From contig VXXH01000654.1 in NCBI GenBank assembly GCA_009835515.1, forward strand, positions 1 through 7,704: a stretch of DNA of 7,704 nucleotides. Reading direction: 5' to 3'. Shown here one piece after another: positions 1 to 5,618 of this stretch (position 1 is its first letter; every line of letters starts with the position of its first letter). Source of the DNA: Candidatus Poribacteria bacterium (GTDB lineage Bacteria; Poribacteria; WGA-4E; WGA-3G). A model generated the notes under the pieces. That model did not search any database. It saw only the letters and a program-made list of their open reading frames with translations, and had not been told where the DNA came from. A program made the translations under genes and the position numbers.

Positions 1-24
1 ACTTATGCCTTTAGGAGGTAGACT

Positions 25-789
25 ATGAAAGTAGGTATTCGGGACGGCATGTTGCCCGTTTCCTTTGAAGAATCGTTTCAGAAAGCAAAAGATATTGGGT
101 TTGATGGTATCGAACTGTGTATGGGAGCCAATTACCGTGAACATGCCCTCTGGCAGGATGGCGGGATTGATACGGTGAACAGTTTGGCAGAAGCCGCAGG
201 CATTGAGGTGTCCTCACTGTCGCCGGGGGGTTTCACTGCTTTTTCGTTTATGCATCCGACCGATAGCACACGCAGCGAAGGGATTGCGAAGTTGCAATAC
301 CTCGCAGAAACCGCCCCACAACTCGGCGCGAAAGTGATTCTGGTGCCCTTTTTTGGAGGCGGACAGATCCAAGATGACCACATTAACGCATCGCGGTTTA
401 TTGATGGACTCAAAGCCGCCGCGGAAACCGCTGAAAAACACGGGGTCTTTCTCGCAATTGAATCAACATTAAGCGCAGAACAACACCAGCAGATTATTGA
501 TAACGTCGGTTCATCAGCCGTTGGTGTCTATTACGACATGGGCAATGCGACCGGGTTTGGCTACGATTCGCCATCTGAAATTCGGAGCTTAGGGAGCGCA
601 ATCACACAGATGCACATCAAGGACACTGGTGGCAATCACGCTGGCGAAGGTGATGTCGATTTTCCTGCCGTCTTTGATGCTGCGCACGCGGTAGGATATG
701 ATAGTTGGTTTGTACTTGAAACGCCCGGTAAGGACGATCCGGTTGCGTCTGCTGCAAAGAATCTCAATTTCGTGAGGAACAATTTTTGA
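25..789 (+). CDS. Sugar phosphate isomerase/epimerase (XylA-like TIM barrel)
   Basis: The 254-aa product has the layout of the xylose-isomerase-like TIM-barrel family (AP endonuclease 2 / IolE / hydroxypyruvate isomerase superfamily), cytoplasmic metal-dependent enzymes that isomerise or epimerise sugars and sugar acids. The N-terminus MKVGIRDGML is the first beta strand, and IGFDGIEL (24-31) is the second-strand motif. The expected divalent-metal ligands are visible in order: Glu146 (in LAIES), Asp171 (YYDMGN), His197 (MHIKD) and Glu232 (VLET). The GEGDVDFP loop (207-214) is also typical. The start is fixed by a strong Shine-Dalgarno AGGAGGT at 13-19, five bases before ATG. At 254 aa it is slightly short for the family (usually 260-300) but complete. 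No signal peptide is seen. The promoter lies left of the window. The exact substrate cannot be told from sequence; this family is often expanded in sugar-degrading bacteria. The family is secure, the reaction is not. Confidence 0.88.
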   Translation: MKVGIRDGMLPVSFEESFQKAKDIGFDGIELCMGANYREHALWQDGGIDTVNSLAEAAGIEVSSLSPGGFTAFSFMHPTDSTRSEGIAKLQYLAETAPQLGAKVILVPFFGGGQIQDDHINASRFIDGLKAAAETAEKHGVFLAIESTLSAEQHQQIIDNVGSSAVGVYYDMGNATGFGYDSPSEIRSLGSAITQMHIKDTGGNHAGEGDVDFPAVFDAAHAVGYDSWFVLETPGKDDPVASAAKNLNFVRNNF

Positions 790-865
790 GGCAACCGCAA
801 AAGTGCCATCTGTTATCGAAAATTCGTAGTTTCAACATCGGAACGTCTTACATGGAGGAGTTGGC

Positions 866-1678
866 ATGAACAGTCCAAAAACGATAATCCCACGCTCCGA
901 AAGCAAGAAGCTGCTGTCCTTACCGACGCGCGAAGCAGAGCAACTCTTTCAAAGCTACGGAAAGCAACAGCAATTGGAGATTCTCAGTGCAACCCGCAAC
1001 CCAAGAGCACGCGAGCAACTCTACTATCTCGTCCCGGATTGTACGGAACTCATTCAGGAAAGTCCGACTGAAGATGTACTCCAAGTTTTGGATACCATGC
1101 TCGGCTCAGGACTCGCCTCGGCACTGCTGCCGTGTCTCTCAAACGATCAATTTGAGGAACTCTTAGATATTGCCGTCTGGCGCGAGGGCAAACTTGATGA
1201 AGCGTCATTGGACCTCTGGCTCTTTGAACTCTCTGAGTGTGATCGGGACGAACTGGGGCGGTTCCTCAGAGAATTAGATATCCGTCTACTCGCAGCACTC
1301 CTCCACGGACGTATCAAACTTCAAGACCAACACGCTGGATTGCTGCTTGAAAGTGGACTTCTGGATCCAACTTCTCACGCGATTGATTACGCCGACGAAC
1401 GTGCCCGAGCAATTTCCGACGCTATCTGGGAAGCGGATCATGAGATATTTGAGATGCTCATCACCGAACTCTTTGCAATTGATACTGAGGGTGATGTTGA
1501 GGCAGAACTTGCCGCTATTTTCGATGCCGCACAGGCAGACAGAGCCGAGCGTGTCGTCGAACGCGATAAGGCAGCAGGCGTTGATGTCACTGAAGCCGAC
1601 CTCATGGAAAAAGTTGACTTAGATTCGATTTTATTTGATGAGGATGATGAGGATGGAGAAGACGATGACAACGAATAA
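866..1678 (+). CDS. DUF6178-like protein, N-terminal half (unknown function)
   Basis: The 270-aa product is soluble and mostly helical, with no signal peptide or membrane segment. From memory of the family, residues about 15-200 resemble the N-terminal half of DUF6178 proteins. The matching features are a run of paired helices, a segment around LVPDCTELIQ (55-64), a helix pair near ALLPCLSNDQFEELLDIAVW (86-105), and acidic helices near DHEIFEMLITEL (191-202). DUF6178 proteins are usually one chain of about 500-600 aa and have no known function. Here the chain stops after a very acidic tail (257-270, nearly all D/E). ATG 866 is supported by GGAGGAG at 854-860. The following gene overlaps by 14 nt and looks like the missing C-terminal half, so the two products probably form one complex. 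The gap of 76 nt from the upstream isomerase gene shows no clear terminator, so co-transcription is possible. The gene call is firm; the family assignment is moderate. Confidence 0.8.
   Translation: MNSPKTIIPRSESKKLLSLPTREAEQLFQSYGKQQQLEILSATRNPRAREQLYYLVPDCTELIQESPTEDVLQVLDTMLGSGLASALLPCLSNDQFEELLDIAVWREGKLDEASLDLWLFELSECDRDELGRFLRELDIRLLAALLHGRIKLQDQHAGLLLESGLLDPTSHAIDYADERARAISDAIWEADHEIFEMLITELFAIDTEGDVEAELAAIFDAAQADRAERVVERDKAAGVDVTEADLMEKVDLDSILFDEDDEDGEDDDNE
1655..1658 (+). promoter_or_regulatory. Ribosome binding site deciding the start at 1665
   Basis: GGAG lies six bases before ATG 1665, inside the acidic-tail coding sequence of the upstream gene. In-frame alternatives are TTG 1635 and ATG 1638, 1644, 1647 and 1653. 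They fall in a GATGAGGAT repeat that encodes the upstream acidic tail, and would add a stretch of Met/Arg that looks like an out-of-frame artefact. ATG 1665 gives the sensible N-terminus MTTNKFSLVAEA. A start at 1653 remains possible because TGAGG lies upstream of it. Confidence 0.5.
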
Positions 1679-2630
1679 GTTTTCTCTCGTCGCTGAGGCA
1701 AGTCTTGACAGGCGGTTGTTCCTGGCTCAAGCATTGGCACACGGTGATACCCTCGGACGCATCCCGCGTGAGCAGGCAGACGCGCTTTACCAAAGTATTG
1801 CCGCCATTGCGCATAAACTCATCACAATGAAAACGGCAGACCTCTCCGACGAATCCGCACTGCGGACGCATATCCAAACAGCCTTCACGCTCACCAGTCT
1901 CGGATTGGAATACGGCAGCAAAGGCGATCTGGATAGAGCAGCGCAGTTACTTCATAAAACTCGGACGGTTAAGTTTTTCCAAATCGGTAATACGTTAATG
2001 GAGAAATCGCTCGACAGGGCGCGCCATCTTTTAGAACATGCCGTGATTCTGCCACCCAATAGAGATGAAGAACGCCTCCTTGGCACCAATTATACCGATT
2101 TGGAAACCGAAGGCATCCAAATCTATACACAAGCAGAACTCGAATTTCTAAAGGCGTTGCTGATATATCGGACCTCCATCCGGACACTCCAGGTGACAAT
2201 CAGGGATACCGAGACCCCACGTCCGCTCCTCCACTTGGCTGAAGTCGAAATGATTGACCGACAATTGGCATGCATCGAGAACCGATGCGATTACGTGAAA
2301 GCCTTGCCCTTAGATAATCTGTTCGCATTAGATCCGCCGCTCAGTATCTTGCCGAATCCGATTGAACACCTCACGCTCGGATTGATAGCGAACCTTGTAC
2401 TTTATCGTCAAGTTGACTTCCAGTTAGACGAGGACGCTCGGCAGGATTTCCACCAATTGGCTTATGTTGACGGTGAGATCCGAGAGTCCTTCCGGCAGCA
2501 GCTGCTCGACTGGATTGCAAAGTATCTCGAACAGGCACAGCAACCTGAACCCGTAAAAAACTACGCCGTCGCCTATTGGGACGATTGCCTCCGCATTGAG
2601 GGGCAGGTGATTCCGTCTCAATCACCTTAG
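1665..2630 (+). CDS. DUF6178-like protein, C-terminal half (unknown function)
   Basis: The product is 321 aa from ATG 1665 (331 aa if the TTG at 1635 is used). It is soluble and helical, with no signal peptide. The segment LGLEYGSKGDLDRAAQLLHK followed by TVKFFQIGNTLM recalls the C-terminal half of DUF6178 proteins as I remember them: a motif like LNLGLELL..GD...A..LL, then a short strand and L.RVGF.L. The preceding stretch around AIAHKLITMKTADLSDESALRTHI also fits that pattern. Together with the upstream 270-aa product the total is close to the length of a single-chain family member. The 14-nt overlap in the +1 frame relative to the upstream gene suggests translational coupling and equal production. 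The stop TAG (2628-2630) interlocks with the stop of the opposing lipoprotein gene. No function is known. It could also be an independent helical-repeat protein; a profile search would settle this. Confidence 0.78.
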   Translation: MTTNKFSLVAEASLDRRLFLAQALAHGDTLGRIPREQADALYQSIAAIAHKLITMKTADLSDESALRTHIQTAFTLTSLGLEYGSKGDLDRAAQLLHKTRTVKFFQIGNTLMEKSLDRARHLLEHAVILPPNRDEERLLGTNYTDLETEGIQIYTQAELEFLKALLIYRTSIRTLQVTIRDTETPRPLLHLAEVEMIDRQLACIENRCDYVKALPLDNLFALDPPLSILPNPIEHLTLGLIANLVLYRQVDFQLDEDARQDFHQLAYVDGEIRESFRQQLLDWIAKYLEQAQQPEPVKNYAVAYWDDCLRIEGQVIPSQSP

Positions 2631-3301
2631 CGGTCAGAGGGAAATTGTCGCTTCGCGTCAGCGATTGCTCGGCGTGCTTCTGGAGTCCCGATGTCGCTTA
2701 AAGCGCGTTCTGCCATACGGCGAAGGTCAGGATCATCCGAATTGAGTGCTTGGATTAACGATTCAACTGCAGGGGATCCGATCGTAACCAAGGCACGCAC
2801 GACAAGGCGGCGGACGTTCCATTCCGGGTCTGTAAGCGTGCTAATAAGTGCAGGGAGAATTGTATCCAGCGGTGTGCTGATCTCGCCTAACGCGTAAGCC
2901 ACATTCAATCGAATCTCCATTGATTCGGCTTTTAAGGCATCAATAAGATACGGCACAGCAGGTTCACCCAAATTCTGTAACGCGACAGAACCGACAACAC
3001 GGATGTTTTCGTCCGGATCGGCGAGGATTGAAATAAGGGCAGGTGCAATGCGGGCAGCTGGGACCCCGATTTCGCTGAGCGTCCACGCCGACATCTCACG
3101 AATCTGCGGATTTTCATCGGATAATCCGCGAATGAGGGCATCAATCGCCTCGGATCCCATTGCGACTAAGGCTTTGGACGCTTCGGTACGGCGGGCTGCC
3201 TCCGTCGCACTCAACTGGGCAACAAATTTCTGGGCTCGCTGTTCCTCTGATTGACATGCTATCAGACAGAGAAATATGGGAATTAAGAGAAGGCGTTGCA
3301 T
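2627..3301 (-). CDS. HEAT-repeat lipoprotein
   Basis: The 224-aa product begins MQRLLLIPIFLCLIAC, a short type II signal peptide with lipobox L-I-A-C, so Cys16 is predicted to be lipidated. The residue after Cys is Gln rather than Asp, which by the E. coli rule favours the outer membrane. The mature part is about six tandem HEAT/PBS-lyase-type repeats of 30-33 residues. Each has a helix carrying A..AL..IG and a second helix of the form P.LI..L.D (for example SAWTLSEIG, SVALQNLG, AYALGEI, VRALVTIG, RALSDIG). Such solenoids act as protein-binding scaffolds, and no enzymatic residue is expected. ATG 3301 is chosen over the upstream TTG at 3337 because it places the charged n-region directly before the hydrophobic core and has promoter elements just upstream. 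The Shine-Dalgarno is weak (GGGTG). The gene converges on the DUF6178-like pair with a 4-nt overlap of stops. The partner is unknown. Confidence 0.88.
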   Translation of the reverse strand: MQRLLLIPIFLCLIACQSEEQRAQKFVAQLSATEAARRTEASKALVAMGSEAIDALIRGLSDENPQIREMSAWTLSEIGVPAARIAPALISILADPDENIRVVGSVALQNLGEPAVPYLIDALKAESMEIRLNVAYALGEISTPLDTILPALISTLTDPEWNVRRLVVRALVTIGSPAVESLIQALNSDDPDLRRMAERALSDIGTPEARRAIADAKRQFPSDR

Positions 3302-3308
3302 AGCACCC

Positions 3309-3337
3309 AATATATCACAGCTGCCTGCTTTTTGCAA
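3309..3337 (-). promoter_or_regulatory. Candidate sigma-70-type promoter of the lipoprotein gene
   Basis: On the minus strand, TTGCAA (3337-3332, 4/6 to TTGACA) and TATATT (3314-3309, 5/6 to TATAAT) are separated by exactly 17 bases. The start codon at 3301 lies only 7 bases after the -10 box. Transcription would therefore begin at or within a base or two of the ATG, giving a leaderless or near-leaderless mRNA, in line with the weak Shine-Dalgarno. The sigma-70 consensus is assumed for this organism. The match is reasonable but not proof. Confidence 0.4.
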
Positions 3338-3339
3338 GT

Positions 3340-3409
3340 GACAATGCCATTTATGATACCTGTAGGAGCGAGCTGAGCTCGCGATTCTTACGAAACGACA
3401 CTGCCATTT
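3340..3409. repeat. Spaced near-identical 13-nt direct repeat around a palindrome
   Basis: GACAATGCCATTT (3340-3352) and GACACTGCCATTT (3397-3409) agree at 12 of 13 positions. They enclose 44 bases that include the GCGAGCT/AGCTCGC palindrome. The arrangement could be an old target duplication around a small inserted palindromic element, or chance similarity in a repeat-rich spacer. Confidence 0.35.
3361..3389. repeat. REP-like palindrome GCGAGCT-G-AGCTCGC
   Basis: Within this segment the arms GCGAGCT (3368-3374) and AGCTCGC (3376-3382) are perfect complements around a single G. The flanks are TGTAGGA on the left and GATTCTT on the right. The palindrome lies between divergently oriented genes, so it is not a terminator for either and has no U-run. 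The composition and flanks look like a short dispersed palindromic element of the kind I associate with poribacterial genomes. Its copy number cannot be checked here. Confidence 0.5.
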
Positions 3410-3420
3410 CGTCCCAAAAC

Positions 3421-3441
3421 GGCGAGATCAGAAACCTCGCC
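3421..3441. repeat. Second intergenic inverted repeat GGCGAG...CTCGCC
   Basis: GGCGAG (3421-3426) and CTCGCC (3436-3441) are perfect 6-bp arms around a 9-nt loop. If the arms are extended to 9 bases (GGCGAGATC against AACCTCGCC), two positions mismatch, as if a longer GGCGAGGTT/AACCTCGCC palindrome had decayed. It is unlike the palindrome 40 bases upstream apart from the shared GCGAG core. It is followed by no T-run and lies upstream of msrA, so a terminator role is unlikely. Confidence 0.45.
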
Positions 3442-3464
3442 AGCAAATCCACGTTACAAAACAC

Positions 3465-3502
3465 AAAAGGAGACGTACGGGGTTCGCCACAGCGCGAAAA
3501 CC
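3465..3502 (+). promoter_or_regulatory. Shine-Dalgarno-like AAAAGGAG plus small hairpin in the msrA leader
   Basis: AAAAGGAG (3465-3472) is the only good Shine-Dalgarno upstream of msrA but ends 40 bases before its ATG at 3513. Between them, TTCGC (3483-3487) can pair with GCGAA (3494-3498) over a 6-nt loop. Two further G-C pairs form if two A bases are bulged (GG 3481-3482 with CC 3501-3502). No cognate start codon lies 5-12 bases after the AGGAG. The hairpin might shorten the effective distance to about 18 bases. Any role is inference. Confidence 0.25.
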
Positions 3503-3512
3503 GTCATAAAAA

Positions 3513-4055
3513 ATGAAATTAGAGACAGCGACATTCGGCGCGGGCTGTTTTTGGTGTGTTGAGGCAGTCTTTCAGCAATTGGAAGGCGTTCACGAGGTCG
3601 TCTCAGGATACACAGGTGGCACCACCGTCAATCCAACCTATCAAGCCGTGTGTATGGGGATGACGGGACACGCTGAAGTGATCCAGATTCAATTCGATCC
3701 GACGGTTATCTCTTACGAGGAACTCTTGGAAGTGCTTTGGCACACGCACGACGCGACAACGTTAAATCGGCAGGGGGCTGATGTCGGCACGCAGTACCGT
3801 TCCGCGATTTTCTATCACTCAGAAGAACAACAGCGCATCGCCGAACAATCTAAAGCAGAGATGAATACATCCAATATGTGGGACGATCCAATTGTCACAG
3901 AGATCACGCCAATTGACACCTTCTATCCTGCCGAAGATTATCACCAGAACTATTTTCTTTTAAATTCAAGGCAGCCGTACTGCCAATTTGTAATCCACCC
4001 GAAGATGCGAAAATTCACAAAGGATTTTAAGGATAAACTCAAAAATGAGCAGTAA
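3513..4055 (+). CDS. msrA: Peptide-methionine (S)-S-oxide reductase MsrA
   Basis: MsrA reduces methionine-S-sulfoxide, free or in proteins, back to methionine and so repairs oxidative damage; thioredoxin normally recycles it. The 180-aa length is typical of the compact bacterial form. The signature GCFWC is at 11-15 with catalytic Cys12 and a second Cys at 15. GHAEV (52-56) carries the conserved catalytic-site Glu55. LNRQGADVGTQYRSAIF (84-100) and AEDYHQNY (140-147) are the substrate-pocket motifs. QPYCQFVIHPK (154-164) holds Cys157, a likely resolving cysteine. A small deviation is HTHDATT (77-83), where most members have HDPTT. No signal peptide is seen, so the enzyme is probably cytoplasmic. 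An in-frame TAA at 3507-3509 fixes ATG 3513 as the first possible ATG, yet there is no near Shine-Dalgarno. It overlaps the downstream efflux-adaptor gene by 11 nt, so the two form an operon. Confidence 0.97.
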   Translation: MKLETATFGAGCFWCVEAVFQQLEGVHEVVSGYTGGTTVNPTYQAVCMGMTGHAEVIQIQFDPTVISYEELLEVLWHTHDATTLNRQGADVGTQYRSAIFYHSEEQQRIAEQSKAEMNTSNMWDDPIVTEITPIDTFYPAEDYHQNYFLLNSRQPYCQFVIHPKMRKFTKDFKDKLKNEQ

Positions 4056-5601
4056 ACATGTTTTAAAAAGGCAGTTGCTATGGCTTTTCGTCATCTGTTG
4101 CTTCAGTGTTAGCACCGTGGCGGCGCAAAATACTGCATCACCGGTAACTGTATCTGTTACAACGCCACGGCGCGGGACATTTGTCTCGGCAAAGGATTAT
4201 ACCGGACATCTACAACCCAAGGCTGAAGTTAAAGTATTTGCCAATGTCTCGGGCAAACTTGTTTCACTCGCCGGAAAAGTAGGGCAAAGTGTAGCGAAAG
4301 GCGATGTGCTTGCACAGAGCAGCGGAAAAGAAGCTGCGCTCGCCGTCATACGCGCTGAATCCGCATTAAGCAGTGCACAATCGCGACTGACAACAACGCA
4401 AGCCAGCGCACAAGCACGTGTTGAATCGCAATTAGCGGTTGCGCAGGAGACATTGATGGCAGCACAAGCAACACTTGTGGAGACAAAATCTCTCGCCGAA
4501 ATGCGCATCCGTAATCAACTCACACAAGCAGAGATCGCACATCAAGCAGCGAAAGAAACAATTGAAAAATCTAAAGCAAATGCAGAACAAGCGTTGGAAC
4601 GCGCGCGAGTGGAACGCGATGATGCGAAAGCGAATTTTGATCGCAACAAGTCACTTCACGAAAAACAACTCATCAGTGATAGCAATTTTGAATCCGTAGA
4701 CAAACGTTTGAAATTGGCGGAAACCCGTTTAGAAGAAGCTAAGGTTACAGCAGGACAGTTTGAGGAAGGCGCGACACATCCTTCCGTGGAGAAGGCGAAA
4801 GCAGAATTAGCGGTCGCTCAGAAAATTGTGGAGAGCCGTGGTTGGGAACGCGAGATCGCTTCAGCGGAATCGAAGGTCACCCAAGCACAAGCCAGCCGCA
4901 ACACAGCCCAGAAACTCGTCGAAGCAAAGTCCTGGGAACGCGAGATCGACATCGCTGAAACGGCAGTAACACAAGCCTCGGAGCAACTGAAGTTGGCACA
5001 GGAGCAGTTAAGTGATGCAACGATCAAATCCCCGATTGATGGTATTATCGCAACGCAACACCTGAACGTCGGTGATTATGCCCAACTCGCCGCATCGCCG
5101 ACAGCAAAACCGGCATTTACTGTGGTCGCAGTAGATATTCTTAAAGCGGTTTGGAATATGCCTACTCGAGACGCGCGCCGCATTAATAACGGCAACCTCG
5201 TCTTGATCTCTACGGATTCCGGTATTCGGAATATTGTCGGCACGGTTGCTTTCATCAGTCCGACTGTTAACCCTGACAACAACACCGTGCTTGTCCACGC
5301 GACAGTACCGAATTCCAAAAACAGCCTCAAACCCGGGACGGCTATCACGGTTTCCATCAAAACAGGTGAACGCGAAAATGTACAACTGCTCCCGTTGCGC
5401 TCCGTCTTGAATATCCAGAACGGCAGCGGTACTATTTTCGTCGTTGAAGGAAACGTAGCACGCACAAAACAGGTAAACGTTGGCGGTGTTCACAGCGGTG
5501 AAATTGAGGTTACCTCGCAACTCACCAGAGGTACATCAGTGATTGTAGATAATCAACACCGGTTACAAGATGGAACGCGAGTGTCTGTTGCACAGGATTA
5601 G
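4045..5601 (+). CDS. RND-type efflux periplasmic adaptor (membrane fusion protein)
   Basis: The 518-aa product resembles HlyD/AcrA-family adaptors that bridge an inner-membrane pump and an outer-membrane channel. Residues 1-27 are a Sec signal peptide (KRQ then a hydrophobic core, cleavage likely after VAA27). No proper lipobox is present, so it is not lipid-anchored as AcrA is. The first half of the lipoyl domain is FANVSGKLVSL...VGQSVAKGDVLA (65-90). A coiled-coil hairpin spans about 96-322. The second half of the lipoyl domain is ATIKSPIDGII...LNVGDY (325-345). A beta-barrel covers about 355-440, and the membrane-proximal domain with NGSGTIFVVEGN (459-470) runs to the end. The hairpin of about 225 residues is unusually long and contains an internal 30-residue duplication. 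ATG 4045 has AAGGAT ten bases upstream and overlaps msrA by 11 nt. No transporter or TolC-like gene follows, so partners must be encoded elsewhere. The substrate is unknown. Confidence 0.93.
   Translation: MSSKHVLKRQLLWLFVICCFSVSTVAAQNTASPVTVSVTTPRRGTFVSAKDYTGHLQPKAEVKVFANVSGKLVSLAGKVGQSVAKGDVLAQSSGKEAALAVIRAESALSSAQSRLTTTQASAQARVESQLAVAQETLMAAQATLVETKSLAEMRIRNQLTQAEIAHQAAKETIEKSKANAEQALERARVERDDAKANFDRNKSLHEKQLISDSNFESVDKRLKLAETRLEEAKVTAGQFEEGATHPSVEKAKAELAVAQKIVESRGWEREIASAESKVTQAQASRNTAQKLVEAKSWEREIDIAETAVTQASEQLKLAQEQLSDATIKSPIDGIIATQHLNVGDYAQLAASPTAKPAFTVVAVDILKAVWNMPTRDARRINNGNLVLISTDSGIRNIVGTVAFISPTVNPDNNTVLVHATVPNSKNSLKPGTAITVSIKTGERENVQLLPLRSVLNIQNGSGTIFVVEGNVARTKQVNVGGVHSGEIEVTSQLTRGTSVIVDNQHRLQDGTRVSVAQD
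4816..4995 (+). repeat. 90-bp tandem duplication within the adaptor coiled coil
   Basis: Residues 258-287 and 288-317 of the adaptor align as two 30-residue units, each starting AQK(I/L)VE and carrying WEREI, then A.E..VTQA. About half the residues are identical. At DNA level TGGGAACGCGAGATCG is repeated exactly at 4843-4858 and 4933-4948, an offset of 90 bases. The rest has diverged, so the duplication is old. Ninety bases equal 30 residues, about four heptads plus two residues, so one unit would lengthen the helical hairpin. Confidence 0.7.
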
Positions 5602-5618
5602 ATGCGTAGGCATAAATG

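Noticed and set aside
132..441. Minus-strand open frames inside the isomerase gene, and similar frames inside other genes (for example 4197-4508, 5008-5520, 7207-7659)
   Set aside because: They lie opposite or out of frame with well-supported genes, have no convincing ribosome sites and no recognisable protein features; they are by-products of codon use.
790..865. Promoter (TTGAGG ... TGTTAT) or terminator between the isomerase and DUF6178-like genes
   Set aside because: The spacer is 19 bases and both boxes are poor. The only inverted repeat, CGAA-AA-TTCG, is too short and has no T-run.
1635..1664. Upstream TTG/ATG starts for the second DUF6178-like gene
   Set aside because: They lie in a GATGAGGAT repeat that codes the acidic tail of the gene before. 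They give an implausible Met/Arg run, and ATG 1665 has the better-placed GGAG.
3335..3337. TTG at 3337 as start of the lipoprotein gene
   Set aside because: It would put 12 extra residues, including a Cys and an acidic residue, before a standard n-region. ATG 3301 gives a textbook lipoprotein signal peptide.
3352..3357. TATGAT as a -10 box for msrA on the plus strand
   Set aside because: The only upstream -35-like TTGCAA is 14 bases away, too close. The same bases fit the minus-strand promoter better.
1734..3745. Sigma-54 (-24/-12) promoters that the regulator might use inside the window
   Set aside because: TGGCAC occurs several times (for example at 1735, 2081 and 3738) but always inside coding sequence and never with TTGC at the required spacing.
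5602..5618. Bidirectional terminator between the adaptor and the regulator
   Set aside because: ATGC-GTAG-GCAT forms only a 4-bp stem without a T-run on either side.
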